Shown: positions 56,901 through 64,000 of the stretch, in pieces
How positions within the stretch are numbered: position 1 is the first letter of the stretch
Layout of the letters: every line of letters begins with the position of its first letter
From: Raphanus sativus
Lineage: Eukaryota > Streptophyta > Magnoliopsida > Brassicales > Brassicaceae
DNA length: 64,000 nt
Assembly: GCF_000801105.2 (NCBI RefSeq)
Contig: NC_079512.1
Span: 40,565,848-40,629,847, forward strand
Direction of reading: 5' to 3'
Notes under the pieces: model-generated
Database searches by the model: none
Seen by the model: the letters and a program-made list of their open reading frames with translations, nothing else
Told to the model about the DNA's origin: nothing
Position numbers and translations under genes: made by a program

Positions 56901-59012
56901 TTGACCTTCTCGGCTTCCTTCTCCTTCTGCTCAACCTCCCAACGACTGAACATGACAGCCAGTTGTTGCTGCATCACGTTCATCGTCTGCTCTATCGGCG
57001 CCAAACGAGAGATCTCCTGCTCCACCAGCGAGATCCGACTCATTTGTTGCTGCATCTGCTCGAGCGTAACCTCAGGATCCTTTTTCGGAGGCATGGTTCC
57101 CAGATTCGAAGGCTCTGATACCAAATGATACACTTTTGATGTATCGAACTTGTATAAGATCAGAGAATAAGAAAATAAAGAACTTTGTATTGATGAAAGC
57201 GAGTACAAGAGTTTTTCTTAGGAGTTTCTCACTCTCCTCTCGACTGATTTCACAATACAATCGATACCTCTCTCCTCTCTCTACTCTCTCTCTTTATACA
57301 AAAGTTGTTACGCTAAGGCTCGTGATCCCATGCTCTCCTGGTGACCAACGACGCACGTGATCCTGTCTGTGACTCAGCAACAGAGCCGTTATTCCCTTAT
57401 TCCTTATCCATCTTCTAGAACCTGCCCTCAAGTACCAACGCTCTTTGGGCCAATGAACTCCACTCCCTCTCCTCACTTACGGGCCCTGCGAGAGTACTGA
57501 TACAAGATCGGTGGATGTGTGGCCTCATACGTATCACTTTTCTTGTACTATGTTTCATAAAAAAATGTATTTTTTTTTTCAATGCAGGTCAAGGGGAACT
57601 GGGTGCCTAAGCAAAAAAAGATTTCCATGCTGATGGAAGATCTGCAGAAGATCAGGCAACAATTCTCGTTTGTTCAGCCTGTTCTGGTATCTGGAAACGA
57701 AGTTAAGTTTGCTTATAAACTCGCCAGGGAATCGATACTTCCTCGTGGAGCTGCTCGCCAAGCAAAAGTAGCTTGGAAAGAGGAGTGTCTCATCTGCTAC
57801 AGCGAGTTCGATCTCGAGCGCATGTTTTCCGTTGGTAAATGCCGTCACCGCTTTTGCTTCCACTGCGTGAAGCAGCACGTGGAGGTGAAGCTGCTTCACG
57901 GAACGGTTCCAAACTGTCCTCACGATGGCTGCAAGTCCGAGATGGTTATGGATGCGTGTCGCAGGCTTTTGACTCCGAAACTGAGCGAAATGTGGAAGCA
58001 AAGGATTAAAGATAACGCGATACCTGTCGCGGAGAGAGTCTACTGCCCTTATCCTAGGTGTTCGGCTTTGATGTCCAAAACCAAGATAACTGAATCTGCC
58101 AAGAGCTTGCTCTCTGTGTACCCTGAGTCTGGAGTTAGGAGGTGCGTTGAATGTCGTGGACTCTTCTGTGTGGATTGTAAAGTCCAGTGGCATGGGAAGG
58201 TGTCATGCACCGAGTACAAGAAACTGCATCCTAATCCTCCAGCAGATGATGTGAAGCTAAACTCTCTCGCGAATAACAAAACGTGGTGTCAGTGTGACAA
58301 GTGCCAACACGTGATTGAACTTACACAGGGATGCAATCACATAACTTGCAGGTATCTCTCTATCTACTACTTGTTGCGTTTCAATTTTTTTTTTGTCTTC
58401 TTTAACCATATATATTAATGTCATATCTCATTTTGTATTGTCGTTAGATGTGGGTTTGAGTTTTGCTACAACTGTGGAGGAGAATGGAACAAGGAGACGG
58501 GGACTTGTGCTAAACACTGCCCCACCTTGGAGGAAGCATGCTTCACGCGTCAAGTCTGTGTGGGGACTAACAACTACTATGATTATGATGATGAAGAAGA
58601 CTATGAAGAAGATTATGATTCAGATTACGACGTGGATGATGAAGATTCTGATTACGGCTTTGGTGACTTCCCATTTGGTTTTGGGCAGAAGAATATGAAT
58701 GATGCTAATCCTGAAGATTCCTTTGATCCTTTCTCCGAACTGCCTCCTGGTAAATGTGCCCTTTCAAAAAAAATTTCTCTAAAGTCGAGTATTCTGAAAT
58801 AACAATCTGTTGGAAAAATTCATGTAGGTGTGCCCCGTTCCCACCGGATGCTGGAGTACAAGGCTCTTCACCACATGCTTAACCCGGGTGTGGAGTTTGC
58901 AAGTGAGGACTGCCCATACTTTGGAAAGTATGGAAAGTACGCTACGTTTTATGACTCGGACGGCTATGAATACGATGATTACTCCAACCCTTTCCATCCT
59001 GACTACGACTGA
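50968..59012 (+). CDS. RBR-type E3 ubiquitin ligase with N-terminal RNase H-like domain
   Basis: Four coding exons: 50968-51609, 57588-58351, 58448-58749 and 58828-59012, all with GT-AG junctions, giving 630 residues. The N-terminus is Arg/Gln-rich and disordered. Residues of about 125-220 form an RNase H-like (RVT_3) domain: [62 protein letters not shown]1 follows ([24 protein letters not shown]), then the IBR ([23 protein letters not shown]) and RING2 ([25 protein letters not shown]), whose GCNHITC holds the predicted catalytic Cys. The C-terminus has a long Asp/Glu/Tyr tract. RBR ligases pass ubiquitin through that Cys. It corresponds to At5g60250. The 5.98-kb intron 1 is mostly a chromovirus. 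Coding exons are intact, but the intron insertion could alter splicing. Confidence 0.9.
52029..52439 (-). repeat. 3' LTR of the chromovirus
   Basis: 411 bp, one base different from its partner. It contains the last 22 codons and the stop of the polyprotein. Confidence 0.95.
52376..57094 (-). CDS. Chromovirus gag-pol polyprotein with chromodomain
   Basis: A single open frame of 1572 residues from the ATG at 57094 (MPPKKDPEV). An in-frame ATG lies further upstream inside the LTR, but the first ATG after the primer site is the natural start. Domains in order: gag (about residues 130-230), a CCHC knuckle [14 protein letters not shown], aspartic protease with [10 protein letters not shown], reverse transcriptase with FFDDILVYS, RNase H with [12 protein letters not shown], integrase with an HHCC zinc site (CQVCQRHK) and the DDE core ([26 protein letters not shown]), and a C-terminal chromodomain ([17 protein letters not shown]) that in such elements steers integration to particular chromatin. 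No stop or frameshift is seen. The last 22 codons and the stop lie inside the 3' LTR. Confidence 0.94.
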   Translation of the reverse strand: MPPKKDPEVTLEQMQQQMSRISLVEQEISRLAPIEQTMNVMQQQLAVMFSRWEVEQKEKEAEKVKLRELEKGKAHQSVDLVSEPTIGSRVDDEILHRSPTKFPTPFLMSEDGYFSRNHRGQGSNLNDDPLPWRQPSWSRRVDIPTFDGSEVEGWILRVEEYFELGEFMEDEKLRLVRLCFSGDALLWYRWERTRNPFRTWEQLKHRVLTQYSTLQDVSAGERLLKILQEGTVREYHRDFINLASHAPEVPESVLEFAYMNGLLGKIRKGVKMLDARGLQHMMRAALKVEDWETEEALAPVKPSKQMSSGPSHTSKPISGVQAQTVAQPKPKTQPTFPNATQRGIGARAATNHGRLKPPFRRLTPTEVERWKAQGLCFKCDEKFHPNHPCAQAQLTVMLLHPNGVEEELLDEPCELEETVEGVAALVAEVSVNSVVGISSPRTMKLRGVIQNREVVVLIDSGATHNFISSKLIAELKLPLSSTRSYGVLVAGGVNVQGRGVVDGVTLILPSCQFTTSFLPLELGVADIILGVQWLDPLGEMRVNWQQQWMKICVAGKWVELKGDLSLHSEAVSLKSLWKIVEAEGEGVLVEFGSLQTAEEVVAMALPEEWKGLLQQYAPVFAEPTELPPSRGKEHSITLEEGARPVSVRPFRYPHIQKAEIERQIASMLATGIIQESGSPFSSPVLLVKKKDGSWRFCVDYRALNKVTVPDKYPISMIDQLLDELHGAQVFSKLDLRSGYHQILVKQEDIPKTAFRTHDGHYEFRVMPFGLSNAPATFQALMNQVFRPYLRRFVLVFFDDILVYSRTVAEHKEHLQIVLKVLQDQKLYANFKKCQFGSSQVEYLGHVISGDGVAVDGEKVKAMLKWREPKNVKELRGFLGLTGYYRKFVKDYGNIARPLTCLLRKEQFVWNVAATEAFRALQQAMTTVPVLAMPDFELPFVVESDASGFGLGAVLMQNHRPIAFFSQALTDRQRMKSIYERELMAIVFAVQKWRHYLLGRHFVVRTDQKSLRFLMEQREVNLEYQKWLTKLLGFDFEIVYKPGLENKAADALSRQVTPRELFAVSMTTALQLEEIACEVDKDPALQQLRSEVQTDATTHPDYSVVHGRLLRKGKLVLPKTSSLIGVIMAEYHDGKLGGHGGVLKTQRRIGELFFWEGMMTDIRRYVSACQVCQRHKYSTLTPGGLLQPLPIPARVWEDISMDFVEGLPRSRGMNTIMVVVDRLSKYSHFIGLSHPFTATDVALLFTQEVVKLHGFPRTIVSDRDKIFTSAFWKELFRLSGTRLCFSTAYHPQSDGQTEVTNRSMETYLRCFASEKPKTWATYLAWAELSYNSAFHSALKMTPFRALYGRDPPTWIKFETGSTTNAELEGQLRDRDAVLTLLKENLHRAQQMMKDRADKHRRELTFAVGDWVYVKLRPYRQKTLARRLNEKLSARYYGPFEVEARVGQVAYKVKLPAGAKIHPTFHVSQLKKAVGETGDSLPLPPQLNSEGELVVEPAAVLSSRIHGGTGQKEVLIKWKDLPDHECSWEWVSAIKKRFPGFDLEDKVNFVGDGIDTYEATHPPILYQYSRRARK
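57126..57536 (-). repeat. 5' LTR of the chromovirus
   Basis: 411 bp with TATAAAG on the minus strand at 57292-57298 followed by a purine-rich AGAGAG leader. The primer site lies just inside it. Confidence 0.95.
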
Positions 59013-59821
59013 GGTTTCTTTTCTACTTGCTTCATTAATGAGTTTGATGGGTTTGATGGATTATGATTGACTACAATAGTTCATAGGGTTAGATTGGTAT
59101 GTGAGTTCATGTCTAACTGCACAACAAAGAATCCATAAATTCATAACTCACATTCTAGTAATATGAGTGTATATGATGTACTTGATTGTTAATAGTGGGG
59201 TTGAAATAGTCAATGAAGCTGACCTTGACTTAAATATAACGTCTATTATGCTTATTATTATATGAAGAAAATCATCCACCTCATATTACTTTTACTATGC
59301 ATTATCTTAACGTCGGAGAATATCTCTCGCCTCCTCGTAATTCATACGGCAAAATAACTTTAGAAACGTTATCAGTCAGTCAACTTGAAAGTTCTAATGA
59401 TTTGAATTTTTAGTTAACTTCCAAATCCGTTTTTAACTTATGAGAAATTTGGTTTTTTGCATCTTCACCGTCCTTTATCTTCTTTAGTGATCAGTCTATT
59501 GACATTTTCCTCTTACATAAATACAAAAGACCTCATCAGGTCCCTTCCTCTACACCTCTACTTTTCTTCTTGGAATTCATTTTTCTGTCTTGACTAAGAC
59601 ATGTTTTCAAAAGTCTTTAGTAAGAGAAACGTAATCTACCATACAGATTCCGAAGCAGTCGTAAGTTGACTTTTTATGTCATATTCAATGTGGGTCTACA
59701 CTCTATACAGCTAGAGAGAGTAAAAGAGATACTAATTGCTAACCATTGGAGCAGATAAATGCAATAATTAAAAGAAAACAAAACAAAAGAAGCAAAACGA
59801 TCTCTCTCAGTTTCATTACCA
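59013..59821. promoter_or_regulatory. Upstream region of the lectin receptor kinase
   Basis: Non-coding. Four W-box cores (TTGAC) lie at 59225-59229, 59379-59383 (minus strand), 59590-59594 and 59667-59671, the pattern expected for WRKY-controlled defence genes. The last 60 bp are A-rich, as in plant leaders. Confidence 0.45.
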
Positions 59822-61828
59822 ATGACTAAAGGATTGGTTCTGAGAATGGTCTTGATGATATGTTATTTTCTTCGCTCATCATTTCAACAAGAGCCACCGT
59901 TTGTCTACAACAACTTCGACCAAGCAGGCAACAATCTCCACCTCGACGGTGGTGCAAGAATCCTCCCACAACACGGTGGCGGCCCCCTGCAGCTCACAAA
60001 CGCAACGCTTCGCCAGATGGGCCACGCTTTCCTCCAGCAACCGATCGATTACAAACCATCCGAACCAGTCTCCTTCTCCACGCATTTCGTCTGCGCACTT
60101 CTCCCAGCAGGCGAGACGAGCGGACACGGCATGGCGTTCGTCGTCTCTCATTCCACGGATTTCACCCACGCCGAGCCCACAAGGTTCTTCGGTATCTTCA
60201 ACACGTCTTCGAACGGATCCACCTCCACGCGCGTGCTGGCGATAGAGCTCGATACTGCTCTAGCTCCGGAGCTGAAAGACATCAGTGATAACCACGTTGG
60301 GATCGATGTGAACAGCCCGGTGTCTAAACTCTCAGCCAACGCTTCTTATTTTTCGGACAGAGAAGGTAGAAACATAGACGTAAAGCTACTGAGTGGAGAT
60401 CCTATTCAGGTTTGGGTTGATTACCAAGGAAACACACTCAACGTTACACTGGCACCTCTCAAAGTCCAGAAACCGAGCCGTCCTCTCTTGTCGTCGACAT
60501 CCATCGATCTCACCGAGATTGTGCAAGGTAGAAGAATGTTCTTCGGGTTCTCCGGTGCAACCGGGTCGATCATGAGCTACCAGTACATACTCGGGTGGAG
60601 TTTCAGCAAAACCATGGCGTCCCTTCAAAGCATTGACATCTCAAAGCTTCCTAAAGTTCATCACCCTAGCAATAATAAACATCAGGCTCCATCGTTGGCC
60701 CTGGATGCTCTGCTTAGTTTAATAGCTTTCTTGGTTTTGGGGCTTCTCTTTGGAGCTTACATGTATAGGAGAAACTTGTACGCTGAAGTAAGAGAGGAGT
60801 GGGAGAAGGACTATGGTCCACTCAGATACTCCTACAAGTCTCTATACAAAGCAACGAAAGGGTTTAGTAAAAACGAGTTTCTTGGGAGAGGAGGTTTCGG
60901 CGAAGTCTACAGAGGAACACTCTCTAAAAGCAGAGAAGTGGCTGTGAAGAGAGTATCACACGACGGTGAGGAAGGTACGAAGCAGTTTGTAGCTGAGATT
61001 GTTTGCATGAGGAGCTTAAAACACCGGAGCTTGGTTCCGCTTCTTGGTTACTGCAGGAGGAAACGCGAGTTACTACTAGTCTCTGAGTACATGCCGAACG
61101 GTAGTCTTGACCATTACTTGTTCGATCATAACAAACCGTCTCTTCCGTGGTGGAGAAGAGTTATGATTGTGAAAGACATCGCTTCGGCTCTTAGTTACTT
61201 ACACACGGAAGCTGACCAGGTTGTTATACACAGAGATATCAAAGCTGCTAACGTCATGCTGGACAAAGACTTCAACGGAAGGCTGGGAGATTTCGGTATG
61301 TCGAGGCTATACGACAGAGGAGCTGATCCGACCACGACGGCTGCGGTGGGAACAGTCGGTTACATGGCGCCTGAGCTTATAACGATGGGACCTTCCACCG
61401 GAACCGACGTGTATGCGTTTGGTGTTTTCTTGCTCGAAGTAGCTTGCGGGAGGAGGCCTGTGGAGTCCACGTTGTCTGCTGAGAAACGGTTTCTGATCAC
61501 GTGGGTTTGTGATTGCTGGAGGAGGTCTTGTTTGGTTGATGCTAGAGATCCGAGGTTGGTAGAGTTCTCGGTTCAGGAAGTGGAGAGGGTTCTGAAACTC
61601 GGTTTGCTGTGTGCGAATCTTGCTCCGGAGGGGAGGCCGAGTATGGAACAGGTTGTGCAGTATGTGAATGGAAATGTGGATTTGCCGGAGTTTTGGCCGC
61701 ATTCTCCGGGGATTGGAGTTCTCACTCCAATGGCGGTTTCACAGATCCCTTCACTCTCACTGTCATCTTCCTCCGGCAACAACTCTATGTTTGTTACTCA
61801 CTCGGTGGTCTATGGGAGGGGACGGTGA
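59822..61828 (+). CDS. L-type lectin receptor kinase, clade I-like
   Basis: A single-exon membrane receptor kinase of 668 residues, near the usual length. It begins with a signal peptide (about 1-22), then a legume-lectin domain (FVYNNF at about 27; [45 protein letters not shown]) to about 270. One membrane span lies at about 295-318. The kinase has [11 protein letters not shown] (P-loop), VAVKRV (ATP Lys), [13 protein letters not shown] (RD-type catalytic loop), DFGMSRL and GTVGYMAPE. All key kinase residues are present, so it should be active. The lectin domain shows the usual sheet motifs, but some metal/sugar-binding residues differ from true legume lectins, as in all plant LecRKs. The position fits the At5g60270/At5g60280 cluster (LecRK-I.7/I.8), which includes the extracellular-ATP receptor At5g60300. 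The exact orthologue cannot be fixed by eye. Confidence 0.93.
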   Translation: MTKGLVLRMVLMICYFLRSSFQQEPPFVYNNFDQAGNNLHLDGGARILPQHGGGPLQLTNATLRQMGHAFLQQPIDYKPSEPVSFSTHFVCALLPAGETSGHGMAFVVSHSTDFTHAEPTRFFGIFNTSSNGSTSTRVLAIELDTALAPELKDISDNHVGIDVNSPVSKLSANASYFSDREGRNIDVKLLSGDPIQVWVDYQGNTLNVTLAPLKVQKPSRPLLSSTSIDLTEIVQGRRMFFGFSGATGSIMSYQYILGWSFSKTMASLQSIDISKLPKVHHPSNNKHQAPSLALDALLSLIAFLVLGLLFGAYMYRRNLYAEVREEWEKDYGPLRYSYKSLYKATKGFSKNEFLGRGGFGEVYRGTLSKSREVAVKRVSHDGEEGTKQFVAEIVCMRSLKHRSLVPLLGYCRRKRELLLVSEYMPNGSLDHYLFDHNKPSLPWWRRVMIVKDIASALSYLHTEADQVVIHRDIKAANVMLDKDFNGRLGDFGMSRLYDRGADPTTTAAVGTVGYMAPELITMGPSTGTDVYAFGVFLLEVACGRRPVESTLSAEKRFLITWVCDCWRRSCLVDARDPRLVEFSVQEVERVLKLGLLCANLAPEGRPSMEQVVQYVNGNVDLPEFWPHSPGIGVLTPMAVSQIPSLSLSSSSGNNSMFVTHSVVYGRGR

Positions 61829-62199
61829 AAGTTTCTAACAAAGTTGCCCCTTCTTTGGTCTCTTAGTATTGACAATATACTCCATCAAAAAACAAAAAAC
61901 GAATGGTCTTTCTTGTAAATTTTGGCGGCTAAATATTTGCAAAGCAAGCTGATGTCACTCTTTTTATTCAAGGCGTGAGCCTATCATAGATCTTCAGAGC
62001 TTGAACTTTGTCTGAGATACTTTTTTTTTATCAGCTGTTGTTCCTTACTTGGGAATGAGTCAACCAATTTTTCTGTTGTTCTGCAATGATCTGGTTATGA
62101 TATATATTTTATGTCGGAGAATTGGCAAACATCAAAGACACAGCATGTTTAATCTTTAACTTTTATGCTAGATTACTAGTGGTATAGACTTTTCATTAT
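61829..62199. other. 3' region of the lectin receptor kinase
   Basis: Presumed 3' UTR and spacer. No gene or distinct motif is seen. Confidence 0.55.
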
Positions 62200-62615
62200 T
62201 GTTGATATTTGCTTCGGCTCTCATTTGTGCTTACATGAGCTCACCAAGTTTGTTATACGCCCAGATTTCAAGGCTTCTGATGTTATGTTAGATGCTGAGG
62301 TAAAGGGAAGGCTAATAAGTTCTGTTATGGCTTTTTACCACCACATGGGCAACATAAACACTACATATATGCTTGGTGCTTTTTTTTATGCTTGAAGGAA
62401 ACCTTTGGGAAGAGACATGAGTGGACTGGATCCCAGTCCACGGACTGACGGTTTCAAAATGTTGGAAAATGGTTTTAGTTCTGAGTTTGACAGTTAGAAT
62501 TGTCAGCTTAGGAAGTCGAGATGTCTGTGAAACTAGGGGTTCTCTGCACACCAGAAGGTCCATAACTAAGAGCTTCCATGGTAGAAGTGGTACAATATCT
62601 TGAAGTTGCATTATT
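62200..62615 (+). pseudogene. Lectin receptor kinase remnant (kinase domain only)
   Basis: Translated on the plus strand, 62205 to about 62325 follows the catalytic-loop region of the intact gene upstream (FVIRPDFKASDVMLDAEVKGRL, in 20-residue pieces: VIRPDFKASDVMLD and AEVKGRL), with the catalytic HRD changed to RPD. About 62530-62610 gives KLGVLCTPEGP, a stop, then ASMVEVVQYLEVA, the end of the kinase domain. The stretch between has lost its frame and most of its length. The lectin and N-terminal kinase parts are gone. It is a decayed tandem duplicate. Confidence 0.75.
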
Positions 62616-63770
62616 TCTTGCTATTCTGGGATCACTTCCTGTTCCCTGCTGATTATTGGATTTTTCTCATTAGCAGTTATCTAGAAAATGTTGAAATCTA
62701 CACAAGATGCAGGTATCTGACCACTAATAAACTCTTTCATACTGCCACACAAAAAGTTGCTTACGTGGGTAGTTAGTAAATAATCCTATATATGTACTAT
62801 TATATTAGACCTTTGTGGAATATAGGTTGTGCCGTGTAAAAGAATTCTATCTAATCGTATACAGCTCTTACTGTGGCTACTAGTACTACTATGATATTTA
62901 CCAAACGATGAAAGAAAATGTAATTTATGGATTCTGAATAGCAGAAGAAGAGGTTTATGCTCTAGTGGTTGAATCTCAGCTTTCTTGACTTGATTTGTTG
63001 TTCATATGAGGATGTATTCTCTTGCACCTAACCTACCTAGAGGGCTAAATTAAGAAATCACAAAGATTACAGGCTGACAAGGTAGGACCTAACTCTAGTG
63101 TCTACTTTCGATCACTTGTGATAACCATCATTTAAAGAACAATCCTAGTTGTCATAATCATTCCAGGCTTTTTTTTCCTAGGCTTCTTAACTTCGATCTG
63201 GCTCATAATTAAATTGAAATACTATCATACAACAACATGGTTTTTTTCTTTTCAATTCTGCGTTTGAAAGGTCAAGAGCATGTTTAAAATACGGTGTTTT
63301 ATTTGTCTGCTTCCTTAGAAGAAGACTAGAAACAGGAGACGAATCCAATGAAAGTTGGTGCACGATGCTATCCCTACATATATTATTTAATTTATAAGCG
63401 TCTGTTACACGCATTATATTATTTATTTTTGTTTCAGGGTACCCCATGTAGCCGTTGCGTTGTCTATTTAGATTGAAGCTGATATCATATAAGTTAAAGT
63501 ATTGAGAATTATTGTCTCAAATAGAATAATTCGAAAACCACGTTAAGCTTTATTTAATATCATCGTGCTTTTGTAAAGCCAAAAAAAATGTTGATTCCTT
63601 CCTTTGGTTAAATAAACAATATTAGAAAGCTAAATAGGCTTTGGATCACTGGAAAAGAAGCATACATCCTTTTTTTCTGTTCACTTTTTCTCTACAGCTT
63701 GCAGATGTTATGAGATGAGATGCATCACTATCTACACATCAGATCCAGACTCTCTGTTTCATCATCTTCA
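62616..63770. other. Intergenic between receptor kinase copies
   Basis: AT-rich, with only short unrecognised frames. It probably includes the promoter of the next receptor kinase. No element with clear ends was found. Confidence 0.5.
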
Positions 63771-64000
63771 ATGGCTCGTGGGCAGTTGCTTCAGCAGATC
63801 CTAATAATCACTTCTCTCCATCTGATATCTTTATCAACCCAACAAGAGACAAACTTTGTCTACTCAAACTTCACCTCCCAAGAAAATCTTTACCTAGATG
63901 CATCCGCAAAAGTACTACTCCCCAGTGGATTACTCCAGCTCACAAACAATTCAGACTATCAAATGGGCCGAGCTTTCCACAAGAAACCGATTGATCAGTC
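63771..64000 (+). CDS. L-type lectin receptor kinase, N-terminal part, cut by window edge
   Basis: The ATG at 63771 opens a frame that is still open at 64000 (76 codons). It reads [20 protein letters not shown] (signal peptide), then [30 protein letters not shown] and [11 protein letters not shown], the start of a legume-lectin domain, and parallels the intact gene at 59822. It is the third member of a tandem cluster. Whether it is complete cannot be judged here. Confidence 0.88.
   Translation, partial: MARGQLLQQILIITSLHLISLSTQQETNFVYSNFTSQENLYLDASAKVLLPSGLLQLTNNSDYQMGRAFHKKPIDQ

Larger units (their letters stand above)
52029..57536 (-). mobile_element. Ty3/gypsy chromovirus, intact and young, in RBR intron 1
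   Basis: A 5508-bp LTR retrotransposon with 411-bp LTRs (52029-52439, 57126-57536), TG...CA ends and a perfect 5-bp duplication CTTTT (52024-52028, 57537-57541). On the minus strand the primer site TGGTATCAGAGCC (initiator tRNA-Met) follows the 5' LTR. A TTGGGGATGG purine stretch precedes the 3' LTR. I see one difference between the LTRs (in CAACG[T/C]TCTTTGG), about 0.24%, so insertion is very recent. One long uninterrupted frame carries all retroviral-type domains plus a chromodomain. Short LTRs, iMet primer and size suggest the Reina-like group; that is inference. Confidence 0.95.

Noticed and set aside
52029..57541. Reading 52-57.5 kb as a segmental repeat because short frames recur at both ends
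   Set aside because: The repeated ends are the 411-bp LTRs of one element with TG/CA ends and a CTTTT duplication.
60386..61702. Several antisense frames over the lectin receptor kinase
   Set aside because: They are shadows of the real 668-residue protein and have no family features.

Overview
The window is plant nuclear DNA from a Brassicaceae species, most likely Brassica or a close relative. The genes have GT-AG introns and plant-specific families, and the gene order matches what I remember of Arabidopsis chromosome 5 around At5g60190 to At5g60280. In order: a NEDD8 protease (DEN1), a Dof factor of the TMO6/DOF5.3 type, a ROP-interactive coiled-coil protein (RIP5/ICR type), a TET3/TET4-type tetraspanin, a tRNA-splicing endonuclease subunit (SEN2), an RNase H-like/RBR ubiquitin ligase, and a run of L-type lectin receptor kinases. 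Species and synteny rest on memory, not on a search.

Layout. 1-5.5 kb holds no intact gene. It has a dead NAC-domain fragment beside a dead B-type cyclin fragment, then a G-rich minisatellite that runs into a 100-N gap. 5.5-6.2 kb is the DEN1-like gene, with one extra base that breaks its frame. 8.0-20.0 kb is one nested transposon stack: a full-length but inactivated L1-type LINE (minus strand), split by a 6.27-kb non-autonomous LTR retrotransposon with two 1684-bp LTRs and a perfect 5-bp target duplication. 21.8-45.5 kb is a large direct duplication. Block A (transposons plus TMO6 upstream DNA) and block B (TMO6 plus RIP5) occur as A-B at 21.8-31.0 kb. They occur again as A'-X-B' at 32.0-45.5 kb, where X is 4.4 kb of AT-rich DNA absent from the first copy. 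A second 100-N gap lies between the copies. The first copy carries several one-base indels and lacks the RIP5 5' UTR and promoter, while the second copy looks intact. 46-64 kb is gene-rich: tetraspanin, SEN2, RBR ligase (its first intron holds a young, intact chromovirus), a lectin receptor kinase, a decayed kinase remnant, and the start of another lectin receptor kinase cut by the window edge.

The genes are not an operon or pathway; they are neighbours kept by ancestry. The most notable points are: the TMO6-RIP5 duplication, which could be real or an assembly artefact; the different upstream regions of the two TMO6 copies, where auxin-response-like motifs are seen only beside copy 2; the non-autonomous LTR element with an unrecognised 308-codon ORF; the chromovirus that has lately lengthened an intron of the RBR gene; and the ATGA stop-start overlap between the two LINE reading frames.

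All gene models are by eye from splice signals and family resemblance. No alignment or database search was possible.
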